NCBI GenBank assembly: GCA_043759735.1
Contig: JAYUQC010000104.1
Coordinates: 14,285 to 78,284 of the forward strand
Source: CAISIP01 sp043759735
GTDB lineage: Bacteria > Pseudomonadota > Gammaproteobacteria > Burkholderiales > Burkholderiaceae_C
Direction: 5' to 3'
Length of the DNA: 64,000 nucleotides
Shown here: positions 53,250 to 60,189 of the stretch, one piece after another
Numbering within the stretch: position 1 is the first letter of the stretch
Layout: each line of letters opens with the position of its first letter
Position numbers and translations under genes: made by a program
The notes under the pieces: generated by a model
Databases searched by the model: none
What the model was told of the DNA's origin: nothing
What the model saw: the letters and a program-made list of their open reading frames with translations, nothing else

Positions 53250-55333
53250 CCACGCTGATATGTGATTGCAACCAGACCATGCCCCTGGATCCGCGCGAAC
53301 TGGGGGCGTCGCTCAATGAGAAGCTGACCCTGCACTCGAGCCTGTGCCGGCGCGAGGCCGCCAGCTTCCTCGCGGCGGCGCAATCGGGCGAAGACCTGGT
53401 CGTGGCCTGCACCCAGGAGAAGCGCCTGTTCCTGGAACTGGCACGGCAAACGGAAAAGCCGGTGGCGCCGATACGCTTCGTCAACATCCGCGAAACCGGT
53501 GGCTGGAGCAGGGACGCCGCCAAGGCCGGACCCAAGATCGCAGCCTTGCTGGCGCTGGCGCACCTGCCCGATCCGGAGCCGGTGGCCACCGTTGCGTTCA
53601 AGAGCCAGGGGCGCCTGCTGGTGATCGGCGACATCGGCGCCGCCGAAAAGGCCGCCGCGCTGTTTGGTGACGATGTCGACGTCACCGTGTTCAGCCTGGG
53701 GGTGGGCGATACCGATGTGCTGCAGGAGCGGCGCTACCCGGTGCTGGCCGGCGACATCCAGTCGCTGACCGGATGGTTGGGTGCGTTCGCGCTGACATGG
53801 TCGCGCAGCAACCCGATCAACCTGGACGTGTGTACCCGCTGCAACGCCTGCCTGGCGGCCTGTCCGGAGGGTGCGATCGGGCTGGACTACCAGATTGACA
53901 TGGGCCTGTGCCGATCCCATCGTGCCTGCGTCAAGGTCTGCTCCGCGGCCGGTGCGATCGACTTCGACCGGGCGCCCGAAAGCCTGAGCGAGACCTTCGA
54001 CCTGGTGCTGGACCTGCGTCCGGGTCCGGCGTTCACCCAGCACGCAAAGCCGCAGGGTTACCTGCACTGGAACGGGCGCGACCTGCAGCCGCTGCTGCAA
54101 TTGCGCGCCCTGGTGGGCGAATTCGAGAAGCCGCAGTTTTTTGCCTACAAGCAAAAGCTGTGTGCCCACAGCCGCAATGAGCGGGTCGGCTGCAAAGCCT
54201 GCATCGATGTCTGTTCGGCGTCGGCCATCCACAGCGAGCCCGATCGACAGCGCATCGTCGTCAATCCGAACCTGTGTGTCGGTTGTGGCGCCTGCAGCAC
54301 GGTCTGCCCCACCGGGGCGCTGACTTTCACCTACCCGCGTCCCGGCGAACAGGGCGTGCGCCTGAAGACGGTGCTGACCACCTACCTGCGCAATGGTGGC
54401 AAGAGCCCGGCCCTGCTGCTGCACAACCAGCAAGGCGCCAGCCGCATGCTGGACGACCTGGGCCGTGCTGCGCGGCTCGATCCGGACCTGCATGGCGTTC
54501 CGGCGCGGGTGCTGCCGCTGGCGCTGTGGCATGACGTGTCGGTGGGGCTGGAACTCTGGCTGTCAGCCGTCGCGTATGGTGCGTCCCAGGTCTGGGTGCT
54601 GACGACCGACGAGGACGCGCCGCAGTATCGCGACGTATTGCAAGAACAGATGGCGGTGGCCCAGGCCATCCTGACCGGGCTGGGCTATGGTGGCGAACAT
54701 TTCCGCCTGCTGCATGTCCGTGATGCGCGTGATCTGGCGCAACTGGACCGCGATCTGCGGGCCGCGCCGGCCGCCTGCGTGGCGCGCAACGCGGGATTCG
54801 CGGTGCAGAACGAGAAACGCGCGACGCTGGAACTGGCCCTGTCTCACCTGGCCGAGCACGCGCCGCGTCCCTTGGACGAGGCGATTGCGTTGCCGTCGAA
54901 GGGCTCGCCGCTCGGCACCCTGGCCCTGGACAAGAACGCCTGCACGATGTGCCTGAGTTGCGTCAATGCCTGTCCGGCGGCGGCGTTGCAGGACAACCCC
55001 GATGCGCCCCAGCTACGCTTCATCGAGAAGAACTGCGTGCAATGCGGCCTGTGTGTCACCACCTGTCCGGAGCAGGCCCTGGGCCTGGTGCCGCGCCTGA
55101 ACTTGTCGGCACAGCGCAAGGAAGCGGTGGTCATCAACGAGATGCAACCCTATGTCTGCGTACGCTGTAGCAAACCCTTCGGCACTCTCAAGGCGATTGA
55201 GGCGATGCTCGGCAAGCTGGCGGGCCACAGCATGTTCCAGGGCGACGCGCTCGAACGCCTCAAGATGTGCTCCGAATGCCGTGTGATCGACATCTACTCG
55301 GCGCAGAACGAAGTCAAGATCACCGATCTATGA
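53246..55333 (+). CDS. Polyferredoxin of the formate dehydrogenase region
   Basis: 695-residue cytosolic protein with many Fe-S sites: C196-C206 and C306-C323 plus C344-C354, C566-C576 and C597-C607, each of ferredoxin type. An irregular C222/C228/C232 set completes a pair with the first. A CxxC pair at the C-terminus (C638/C641 and C675/C678) may bind zinc or iron. The region around 425-515 (LALWHDVSVGLELWLSAVAYG then EQMAVAQAILTGLG) resembles the hydrogenase delta/MvhD-type fold but lacks its cysteines. There is no flavin-binding motif. It probably carries electrons or clusters for formate dehydrogenase; this is inferred from location. Starts 4 bases inside the DUF3306 gene. Confidence 0.85.
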   Translation: MTTLICDCNQTMPLDPRELGASLNEKLTLHSSLCRREAASFLAAAQSGEDLVVACTQEKRLFLELARQTEKPVAPIRFVNIRETGGWSRDAAKAGPKIAALLALAHLPDPEPVATVAFKSQGRLLVIGDIGAAEKAAALFGDDVDVTVFSLGVGDTDVLQERRYPVLAGDIQSLTGWLGAFALTWSRSNPINLDVCTRCNACLAACPEGAIGLDYQIDMGLCRSHRACVKVCSAAGAIDFDRAPESLSETFDLVLDLRPGPAFTQHAKPQGYLHWNGRDLQPLLQLRALVGEFEKPQFFAYKQKLCAHSRNERVGCKACIDVCSASAIHSEPDRQRIVVNPNLCVGCGACSTVCPTGALTFTYPRPGEQGVRLKTVLTTYLRNGGKSPALLLHNQQGASRMLDDLGRAARLDPDLHGVPARVLPLALWHDVSVGLELWLSAVAYGASQVWVLTTDEDAPQYRDVLQEQMAVAQAILTGLGYGGEHFRLLHVRDARDLAQLDRDLRAAPAACVARNAGFAVQNEKRATLELALSHLAEHAPRPLDEAIALPSKGSPLGTLALDKNACTMCLSCVNACPAAALQDNPDAPQLRFIEKNCVQCGLCVTTCPEQALGLVPRLNLSAQRKEAVVINEMQPYVCVRCSKPFGTLKAIEAMLGKLAGHSMFQGDALERLKMCSECRVIDIYSAQNEVKITDL

Positions 55334-55959
55334 ATACGACAAACCTGCCGGACAGCGGCACCAGCAGCGGGCTCGACGAAGAAACTGCGCGCGCCGAGCT
55401 CTATGGCCTGCTGGCGCAGTTGTACTATGCGCCGCCGTCGGCCGAACTCGGTGCCCGGCTGCGGGTGGCGGTTACCGAGGCGCCGGCTGCGGGCGCCTAT
55501 CTGGAAGAACCGTGGCGTGTCGTGGTCGCTGTGGCGCGGCAGTTGGACGATCAGGCGATCGCCGATGAGTATGTGGCCTTGTTCGGCGGTATGTCAAAGC
55601 CCGATGTCTATCTGTACGGCTCGCACTACCTCAGCGGTTTCCTCAATGAAAAGCCGCTGGCCAGGCTGCGTGGTGCACTCGATGCGCTGGGTCTGGCGCG
55701 CGACGTAACCGTACCCGAGACCGAAGACCATATCGCCTGCCTGTGCGAGGTGATGCGCTACCTGATCGCCGGCGACGACGTGGCGGTGGCCAACCTCACG
55801 CAGCAGCGGGTTTTTTTCGCTGACCACATTCAGCCGTGGGTGCTGGAGATGTGTGACGCGATCAGCCGGCACCCGCAGGCCGGCTTCTATGCGGCGGTGG
55901 CCGAATTCACCCGTGCTTTCGTGGATATCGAGGGGCAGGGATTCGACATGCTGGCCTGA
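55330..55959 (+). CDS. TorD-family chaperone of molybdoenzymes
   Basis: 209-residue all-helical TorD/DmsD-type chaperone that guards and helps load a molybdoenzyme precursor. Typical features are the helix LYGLLAQLYYAPPS, the YVALFGGMSKPDVYLYGSHY motif (family pattern YxxLF...P.YxS) and ETEDHIACLCEVMRYLIAG (family pattern PEDHIA.EL). The start ATG 55330 overlaps the polyferredoxin stop (ATGA). Its likely client is the Tat-exported formate dehydrogenase 4 kb downstream. Confidence 0.88.
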   Translation: MNTTNLPDSGTSSGLDEETARAELYGLLAQLYYAPPSAELGARLRVAVTEAPAAGAYLEEPWRVVVAVARQLDDQAIADEYVALFGGMSKPDVYLYGSHYLSGFLNEKPLARLRGALDALGLARDVTVPETEDHIACLCEVMRYLIAGDDVAVANLTQQRVFFADHIQPWVLEMCDAISRHPQAGFYAAVAEFTRAFVDIEGQGFDMLA

Positions 55960-55960
55960 C

Positions 55961-55984
55961 GTGCTGACGTGCTGACGTGCTGAC
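55961..55984. repeat. Tandem 8-bp repeat, three copies
   Basis: GTGCTGAC occurs three times head to tail (55961-55984), preceded by a partial CTGAC. It lies just after the stop of the chaperone gene and ends 3 bases before the converging sensor kinase gene. Probably replication slippage in a junction of converging genes; no function is inferred. Confidence 0.8.
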
Positions 55985-55987
55985 GGG

Positions 55988-58117
55988 TCAGGCTGGCGGT
56001 GCGCTGGCGTTTGCCTGTGACTGCGGTGTGTCCGGATCGCGCAGCAGCCAGACCGTGAAAACCGCACCAGGCCGGTCCGACCCGCGCGCACGCCAGTTCT
56101 GCCCACGCATGCCGCCGCCATAGCGCTCGACCAGTCCGATGCTGATCCACAGGCCCAGTCCGTTGCCATTGGGCTTGGTGGTGTAGAAGGGGCGGAACAG
56201 TCGATCGCCGGCCTGCGCGTCCAGGCCGGCGCCCGAGTCACCGACTTCCAGCACCACGCCGGGGCGGCCCTGCGCGTCGATATGGTCGGCGGTATCGAGC
56301 CACAGGGTGCCACCCTCGGGCATTGCCTGCAAGGCGTTGGTGAGCAAGTTGACCAGCACCTGCTGCAACTCCTGGCGGTTGATGCCGGCACGGATTGTCG
56401 CCCGCGCTGTGCGCTGCAGCGTGACGCGTGCGTGGGCGAGCAGATGGCCGACCAGCCGCAGTGCGTCCTCGAGCACCCGGTTGACGTCCACTGCGTCGAC
56501 ATAACCGGCGTACTCGGTCGGTCGGGCATATTGCAACAGCTGGGTCACGATCAGCCGCATGCGGTCGACCTGCTGGTCCAACAGATGCAACTCGGTGGAC
56601 ACCGGCATGGCATGCTCGCCAAGCGACTCGCGCATCAGGTCGAGGTTGCCCTGGATGACGGCGATCGGATTGTTGATTTCATGCGCCACACTGGCGGCGA
56701 TCTGGCCGATCGCGGCCAGCTTCTCGGACTTGAGCAGCTGGCTCTGGGCCTGGCGCAGCGCCGCGTTGCTCTGGGCCAGGTCATGTGTACGCGCCACCAC
56801 CTTGGCGTCGAGTTCGTCGGCCCAGCGCTGCAACGAGCGGGTCTTGTCGTTGATGACATCGAGCAGCTGGTCCAGATGGGTGGCCAGCGCGCCCACCTCG
56901 TCGCGCGCCTCCACCGCGCCGACGCGAGCACCGCTGTCGCCGCCTTCGGCCCGCGCGATGGTGCGGTTCATCAGTTCCAGCGGCCTGAAGATGCTGCGCG
57001 CCCAGCGCAGCGAAAACAGCGCCGCCAGCGCCATCGCCAGCAGGAAGATCGCCACGATCGCAGCCAGCATGCCGTACTTCGCGAGCCGGAACGGTTGCTC
57101 CAGGTAGCCGACGTACAACATGCCGATCCGCTCGCCGGCGGCATCCACCAGCGGTTCGTACGCCGATACATACCAGTCATTGACGACAAAGGCCCGGTCC
57201 AGCCAGGTGTGGCCGTGACCCAGCACCGCATCGCGCACCGCCAGCGACACCCGGGTACCGATCGCGCGCCGGTCCTGGAACAACCGCACATTGGTCGTGA
57301 TGCGCACGTCGTCCATGAACAGGGTTGCCGTTCCATGGCTGCCCATCGGCAAAGAGCCGCCCGGATAGACGATGCGGTTGATATGGTCGATCAGCGGCAG
57401 GTTCTGGTTCAGCAGCACGCCGCCGCGCAACAGCGCCAGCGTTTCGCCATTCGCGCCGCGCACCGGGATTGTGGACAGCAGCACCATCGCGCGGTCCTCG
57501 ATGCTGCGCTCGGTTGGCGCCGCGCCGCGGGTGGCGATCAGCGGGATATGGATGCGGGGCGCCAGGTCGGGCGCCATTGCCAGCAGCTCGGCCGCACTGA
57601 TCCGGGTCACGCTGGCGCGGCCGCTGGACGGGCCGATCGGGTTGGCGCGTTCGGTGTCGGGCTCGGCAGCGACCGGTCGGGATTTTGGCGCGGTATCGGA
57701 CGCGAGCCAGCTTGCGGTGATCAGCGTGCCCAGCGGATCGTACAGGTTGATGAAGTCGAACCCGAGCCGCGCGCGTTCGCGCGCCAGCTGCAACCGCATC
57801 GCCGCCATGTCGCCGCGCGCCAGCGATGCATGCAGTTCGTGCGACGCCGCGATCGCGTCGGTGCCCGAGCCCACCTCGCCCAGCACCTGTCCGAAATAGC
57901 CGCGTGCCACGGCCAGATCAGACTGCACCTTGGTGACGAGCAGGCGGTCATAAGCCGCGGTGCCCCATGCCAGCAGCGCACCGAGCTGCAGCGGCAGTAC
58001 CACCAGCAGCGGCAATAGCGCCATGGCCAGCAGCTTGTTGCGGATCGAGCGGTTGATCCAGTCCGGCGTGCGCAGCAGCACTCGGGCAGGACGTTCGCGG
58101 GTCAAGTCGCCGCCCAC
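55988..58117 (-). CDS. Sensor histidine kinase with extracytoplasmic Cache-like domain
   Basis: 709-residue membrane kinase. TM1 is about 29-51 and TM2 near 345-367, with a ~290-residue periplasmic region between them that looks like a Cache sensor (SLAVRDAVLGHGHTWLDRAF, then DWYVSAYEPLVDAAGERIGM). HAMP follows, then HisKA with His479 (ASVAHEINNPIAV) and an HATPase domain (NLLTNALQAMPEGG). The paired regulator gene overlaps its start; starts at GTG 58117 and TTG 58105 are both possible. The signal is unknown; location suggests formate, or the electron acceptor of the exported enzyme. Confidence 0.9.
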   Translation of the reverse strand: MGGDLTRERPARVLLRTPDWINRSIRNKLLAMALLPLLVVLPLQLGALLAWGTAAYDRLLVTKVQSDLAVARGYFGQVLGEVGSGTDAIAASHELHASLARGDMAAMRLQLARERARLGFDFINLYDPLGTLITASWLASDTAPKSRPVAAEPDTERANPIGPSSGRASVTRISAAELLAMAPDLAPRIHIPLIATRGAAPTERSIEDRAMVLLSTIPVRGANGETLALLRGGVLLNQNLPLIDHINRIVYPGGSLPMGSHGTATLFMDDVRITTNVRLFQDRRAIGTRVSLAVRDAVLGHGHTWLDRAFVVNDWYVSAYEPLVDAAGERIGMLYVGYLEQPFRLAKYGMLAAIVAIFLLAMALAALFSLRWARSIFRPLELMNRTIARAEGGDSGARVGAVEARDEVGALATHLDQLLDVINDKTRSLQRWADELDAKVVARTHDLAQSNAALRQAQSQLLKSEKLAAIGQIAASVAHEINNPIAVIQGNLDLMRESLGEHAMPVSTELHLLDQQVDRMRLIVTQLLQYARPTEYAGYVDAVDVNRVLEDALRLVGHLLAHARVTLQRTARATIRAGINRQELQQVLVNLLTNALQAMPEGGTLWLDTADHIDAQGRPGVVLEVGDSGAGLDAQAGDRLFRPFYTTKPNGNGLGLWISIGLVERYGGGMRGQNWRARGSDRPGAVFTVWLLRDPDTPQSQANASAPPA

Positions 58118-59514
58118 TCGGCGCAGCGGCGCTCCAGCGTGCGCCGGGAGATGCCCAGTAGCTGGGCCGCTCGCGATTTGTCACCGTGCGCCGCCTCCAG
58201 CGTCGCCAGGATGTGCTGCTTTTCCAGCGTCTGCAGGTCGGTGGTGGAAGCGTCCGGCGGCATGGGTCCCGCGGTCGGGGCCAGGACCTTCCCTACCGAA
58301 TAGAGCGCCGATACATTGAGCGCGCCCAGGATCAGCGAGCGCTCGATCAGGTTGCGCAGCTCGCGCACATTGCCGGGCCAGTCGTACTGGGCCAGATAGT
58401 GCAGATCCGCGTCCGTGATCTGCAGTGGTTCGACGCCCAGCAGTGGCGCCAACTGCTGCACGAAGTGCCGTGCCAGCGCACCGATGTCCTCCTTGTGCTG
58501 GCGCAGTGGCGGCAACGTGATCTCCACCACCTGCAGTCGGTAGTACAGGTCCTTGCGCAGGCGCCCGGCGGCGACGGCATCGACCAGTGTCCGGTTGGTG
58601 GCGGCAATGATGCGTACATTCACCGGCAACAACTTCTGGCTGCCCACCGGACGGATCATGCGGTCTTCCAGTGCCCGCAGCAGCATTGCCTGCAACGGCA
58701 GCGGCAGGTCGGCGATCTCGTCCAGGAACAGCGTACCGCCCTGGGCGTAGTAGAACAGGCCTTCGCGCGCCCTGGTCGCGCCGGTGAAGGCGCCCTTGGC
58801 ATGGCCGAACAGCTCGACTTCCATCAACTCGGGCGACATCGACGCGCAATTGACAGGCACGAACGGTCCCTGTGCGCGCGCGCTGAGGTCGTGCAACGCG
58901 TGCGCGGCGAGTTCCTTGCCGGTCCCCGATTCGCCCTGTAGCAGCACGGTGCTGTTGACCGCGGCGACCCGGGTCAGCGAGCGGGACAATGCCTGCATGA
59001 CCGGCGAGTCGCCGATCAGCCCGACGTTCGGGCCGCGCCGGTTCGACAGCGTGTGGCGCAACACGAAGTTTTCGCGCGCCAGGCGCGACGTTTCATAGCA
59101 GTGTTTCACTGCGTTGAGAATCTGCGGCACCCGAAACGGCTTGAGGATGAAGTCCGATGCACCCGCGCGCAGTGCTTCGATCGCGGTGTCCAGGTCGGCG
59201 AACGCGGTGATCAGGATCACCAGGCCCGAGAACCCCTGCTCGCGCAGATCCTTGAGCCAGCCTACGCCGTTGCGGCCCGGCAAAGCGATGTCCAGGATGA
59301 TCAGGTCGACATGGGTGCCGCGGATGATCGCCTCGCCTTCCTCGGCACTGGAGGCCTCGAGCACCGCACTGCAGCGCGGCACCAGGCTCTTGACCAGGAA
59401 GTGGCGCATGCCCGGTTCGTCGTCGACGACCAGAATCGACCACAGTGGCCAGCTGTCTGCGCCCTTGTCGGTCGTCGGTGCTGGGCGATGCGAAGTCAAA
59501 TGGTTGTTGCCCAT
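58102..59514 (-). CDS. NtrC-family sigma-54 response regulator
   Basis: 470-residue activator with a receiver domain (Asp31/Asp32, phospho-acceptor Asp75, Thr103, Lys125) and a sigma-54 AAA+ domain: Walker A GESGTGKE (194-201), GAFTGA (241-246), Walker B TLFLDE (261-266). The C-terminal Fis-type helix-turn-helix reads SRAAQLLGISRRTLERR. It needs sigma-54 promoters; one is found 233 bases upstream of its own start on the other strand, serving the exported formate dehydrogenase genes. It is the partner of the adjacent sensor kinase. Confidence 0.93.
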   Translation of the reverse strand: MGNNHLTSHRPAPTTDKGADSWPLWSILVVDDEPGMRHFLVKSLVPRCSAVLEASSAEEGEAIIRGTHVDLIILDIALPGRNGVGWLKDLREQGFSGLVILITAFADLDTAIEALRAGASDFILKPFRVPQILNAVKHCYETSRLARENFVLRHTLSNRRGPNVGLIGDSPVMQALSRSLTRVAAVNSTVLLQGESGTGKELAAHALHDLSARAQGPFVPVNCASMSPELMEVELFGHAKGAFTGATRAREGLFYYAQGGTLFLDEIADLPLPLQAMLLRALEDRMIRPVGSQKLLPVNVRIIAATNRTLVDAVAAGRLRKDLYYRLQVVEITLPPLRQHKEDIGALARHFVQQLAPLLGVEPLQITDADLHYLAQYDWPGNVRELRNLIERSLILGALNVSALYSVGKVLAPTAGPMPPDASTTDLQTLEKQHILATLEAAHGDKSRAAQLLGISRRTLERRCAEWAAT

Positions 59515-59538
59515 GTGCGCGAAATTCTATCGACAAGG

Positions 59539-59555
59539 CCGACTGATTCAGTCGG
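59539..59555. promoter_or_regulatory. Palindrome 1 upstream of sigma-54 promoter
   Basis: CCGACTGA-T-TCAGTCGG, an exact 8-bp dyad around one base, 25 bases upstream of the NtrC-type regulator start and about 194 bases upstream of the sigma-54 -24 element. Suited to an activator upstream site or to autoregulation. The sequence differs from the other two dyads. Confidence 0.45.
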
Positions 59556-59570
59556 GTACCGGCGATTCAT

Positions 59571-59585
59571 GGTGTTGACAACACC
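59571..59585. promoter_or_regulatory. Palindrome 2 upstream of sigma-54 promoter
   Basis: GGTGTTG-A-CAACACC, an exact 7-bp dyad around one base, centred about 170 bases upstream of the sigma-54 -24 element, in the distance range of enhancer sites. Binding by the encoded regulator is inference. Confidence 0.45.
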
Positions 59586-59636
59586 GAGCCTGGCGTGCGA
59601 ACCGAACCCGCCCGGAGTGACAGTTTCGACGCATAT

Positions 59637-59651
59637 GCGACAACTTGTCGC
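59637..59651. promoter_or_regulatory. Palindrome 3 upstream of sigma-54 promoter
   Basis: GCGACAA-C-TTGTCGC, an exact 7-bp dyad around one base, about 105 bases upstream of the sigma-54 -24 element, the usual position of NtrC-type enhancers. It is the best placed of the three dyads. A further hairpin CCCGTC/GACGGG lies at 59704-59721. Confidence 0.5.
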
Positions 59652-59746
59652 TGCGCCTCCGGCAAGTTGGCGCGATACTGGTGTTCGAACGGTGCGACCA
59701 CGGCCCGTCGGCAATGACGGGTAGGGTGTCCCGACGCTGGAGGCAA

Positions 59747-59764
59747 TTGGCATATTTTGTGCTT
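59747..59764 (+). promoter_or_regulatory. Sigma-54 promoter of the exported formate dehydrogenase operon
   Basis: TTGGCATATTTTGTGCTT: the -24 element TTGGCA matches the sigma-54 consensus fully, and the GG (59749-59750) and GC (59761-59762) are 10 bases apart, the required spacing; the -12 element is GTGC where TTGC is usual. Transcription would begin near 59773 and run about 170 bases to the first gene. A sigma-54 activator gene lies next door. Confidence 0.72.
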
Positions 59765-59944
59765 AAGTTGTTCTCATATCAACCGTGCACCCGCGTTGAT
59801 GGTGTCGAGTGTCGCCGCGCCGCGCGGCTTCCAGGCATGCACGGGTATTCCCTTGCGTGCGAAATCGGCCTGCGAGGAATAGACTGTGCGCAGACCCCCG
59901 GGTTCCGTCCGGCGTTGCGCCGGGCCTCAACAGGAGATAGACCC

Positions 59945-60154
59945 ATGAGCCAAGCTCCGACGAAACTATCGCGGCGCACGGTATTTGCTGGTGCAGGTGC
60001 CGCCAGTGCCGTTGCCGTCATTGCCAGCCTGATGCCGTCCCGGCCGAACCAGACCGAAACGCCGCAAGCGGCGCTCAAGCCCAAGCCGGCGCGCGGCGGT
60101 GGCTACAGCCTGAGCAAGCACGTCCAGCAGTACTACAAAACCACCCGGGTTTGA
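59945..60154 (+). CDS. Small Tat-targeted protein of formate dehydrogenase region
   Basis: 69-residue protein with a twin-arginine signal (KLSRRTVFAGAGAASAVAVIASLMPS). A short basic and Gly-rich mature part follows, PARGGGYSLSKHVQQYYKTTRV. It matches the small 'formate dehydrogenase region TAT target' family that precedes exported formate dehydrogenases in betaproteobacteria; role unknown. AGGAG lies 8 bases before the ATG. First gene after the sigma-54 promoter, 35 bases before the catalytic subunit. Confidence 0.85.
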   Translation: MSQAPTKLSRRTVFAGAGAASAVAVIASLMPSRPNQTETPQAALKPKPARGGGYSLSKHVQQYYKTTRV

Positions 60155-60189
60155 TTTCCACGGGTTCGCACTCGACTTTGGAGAGTTCC

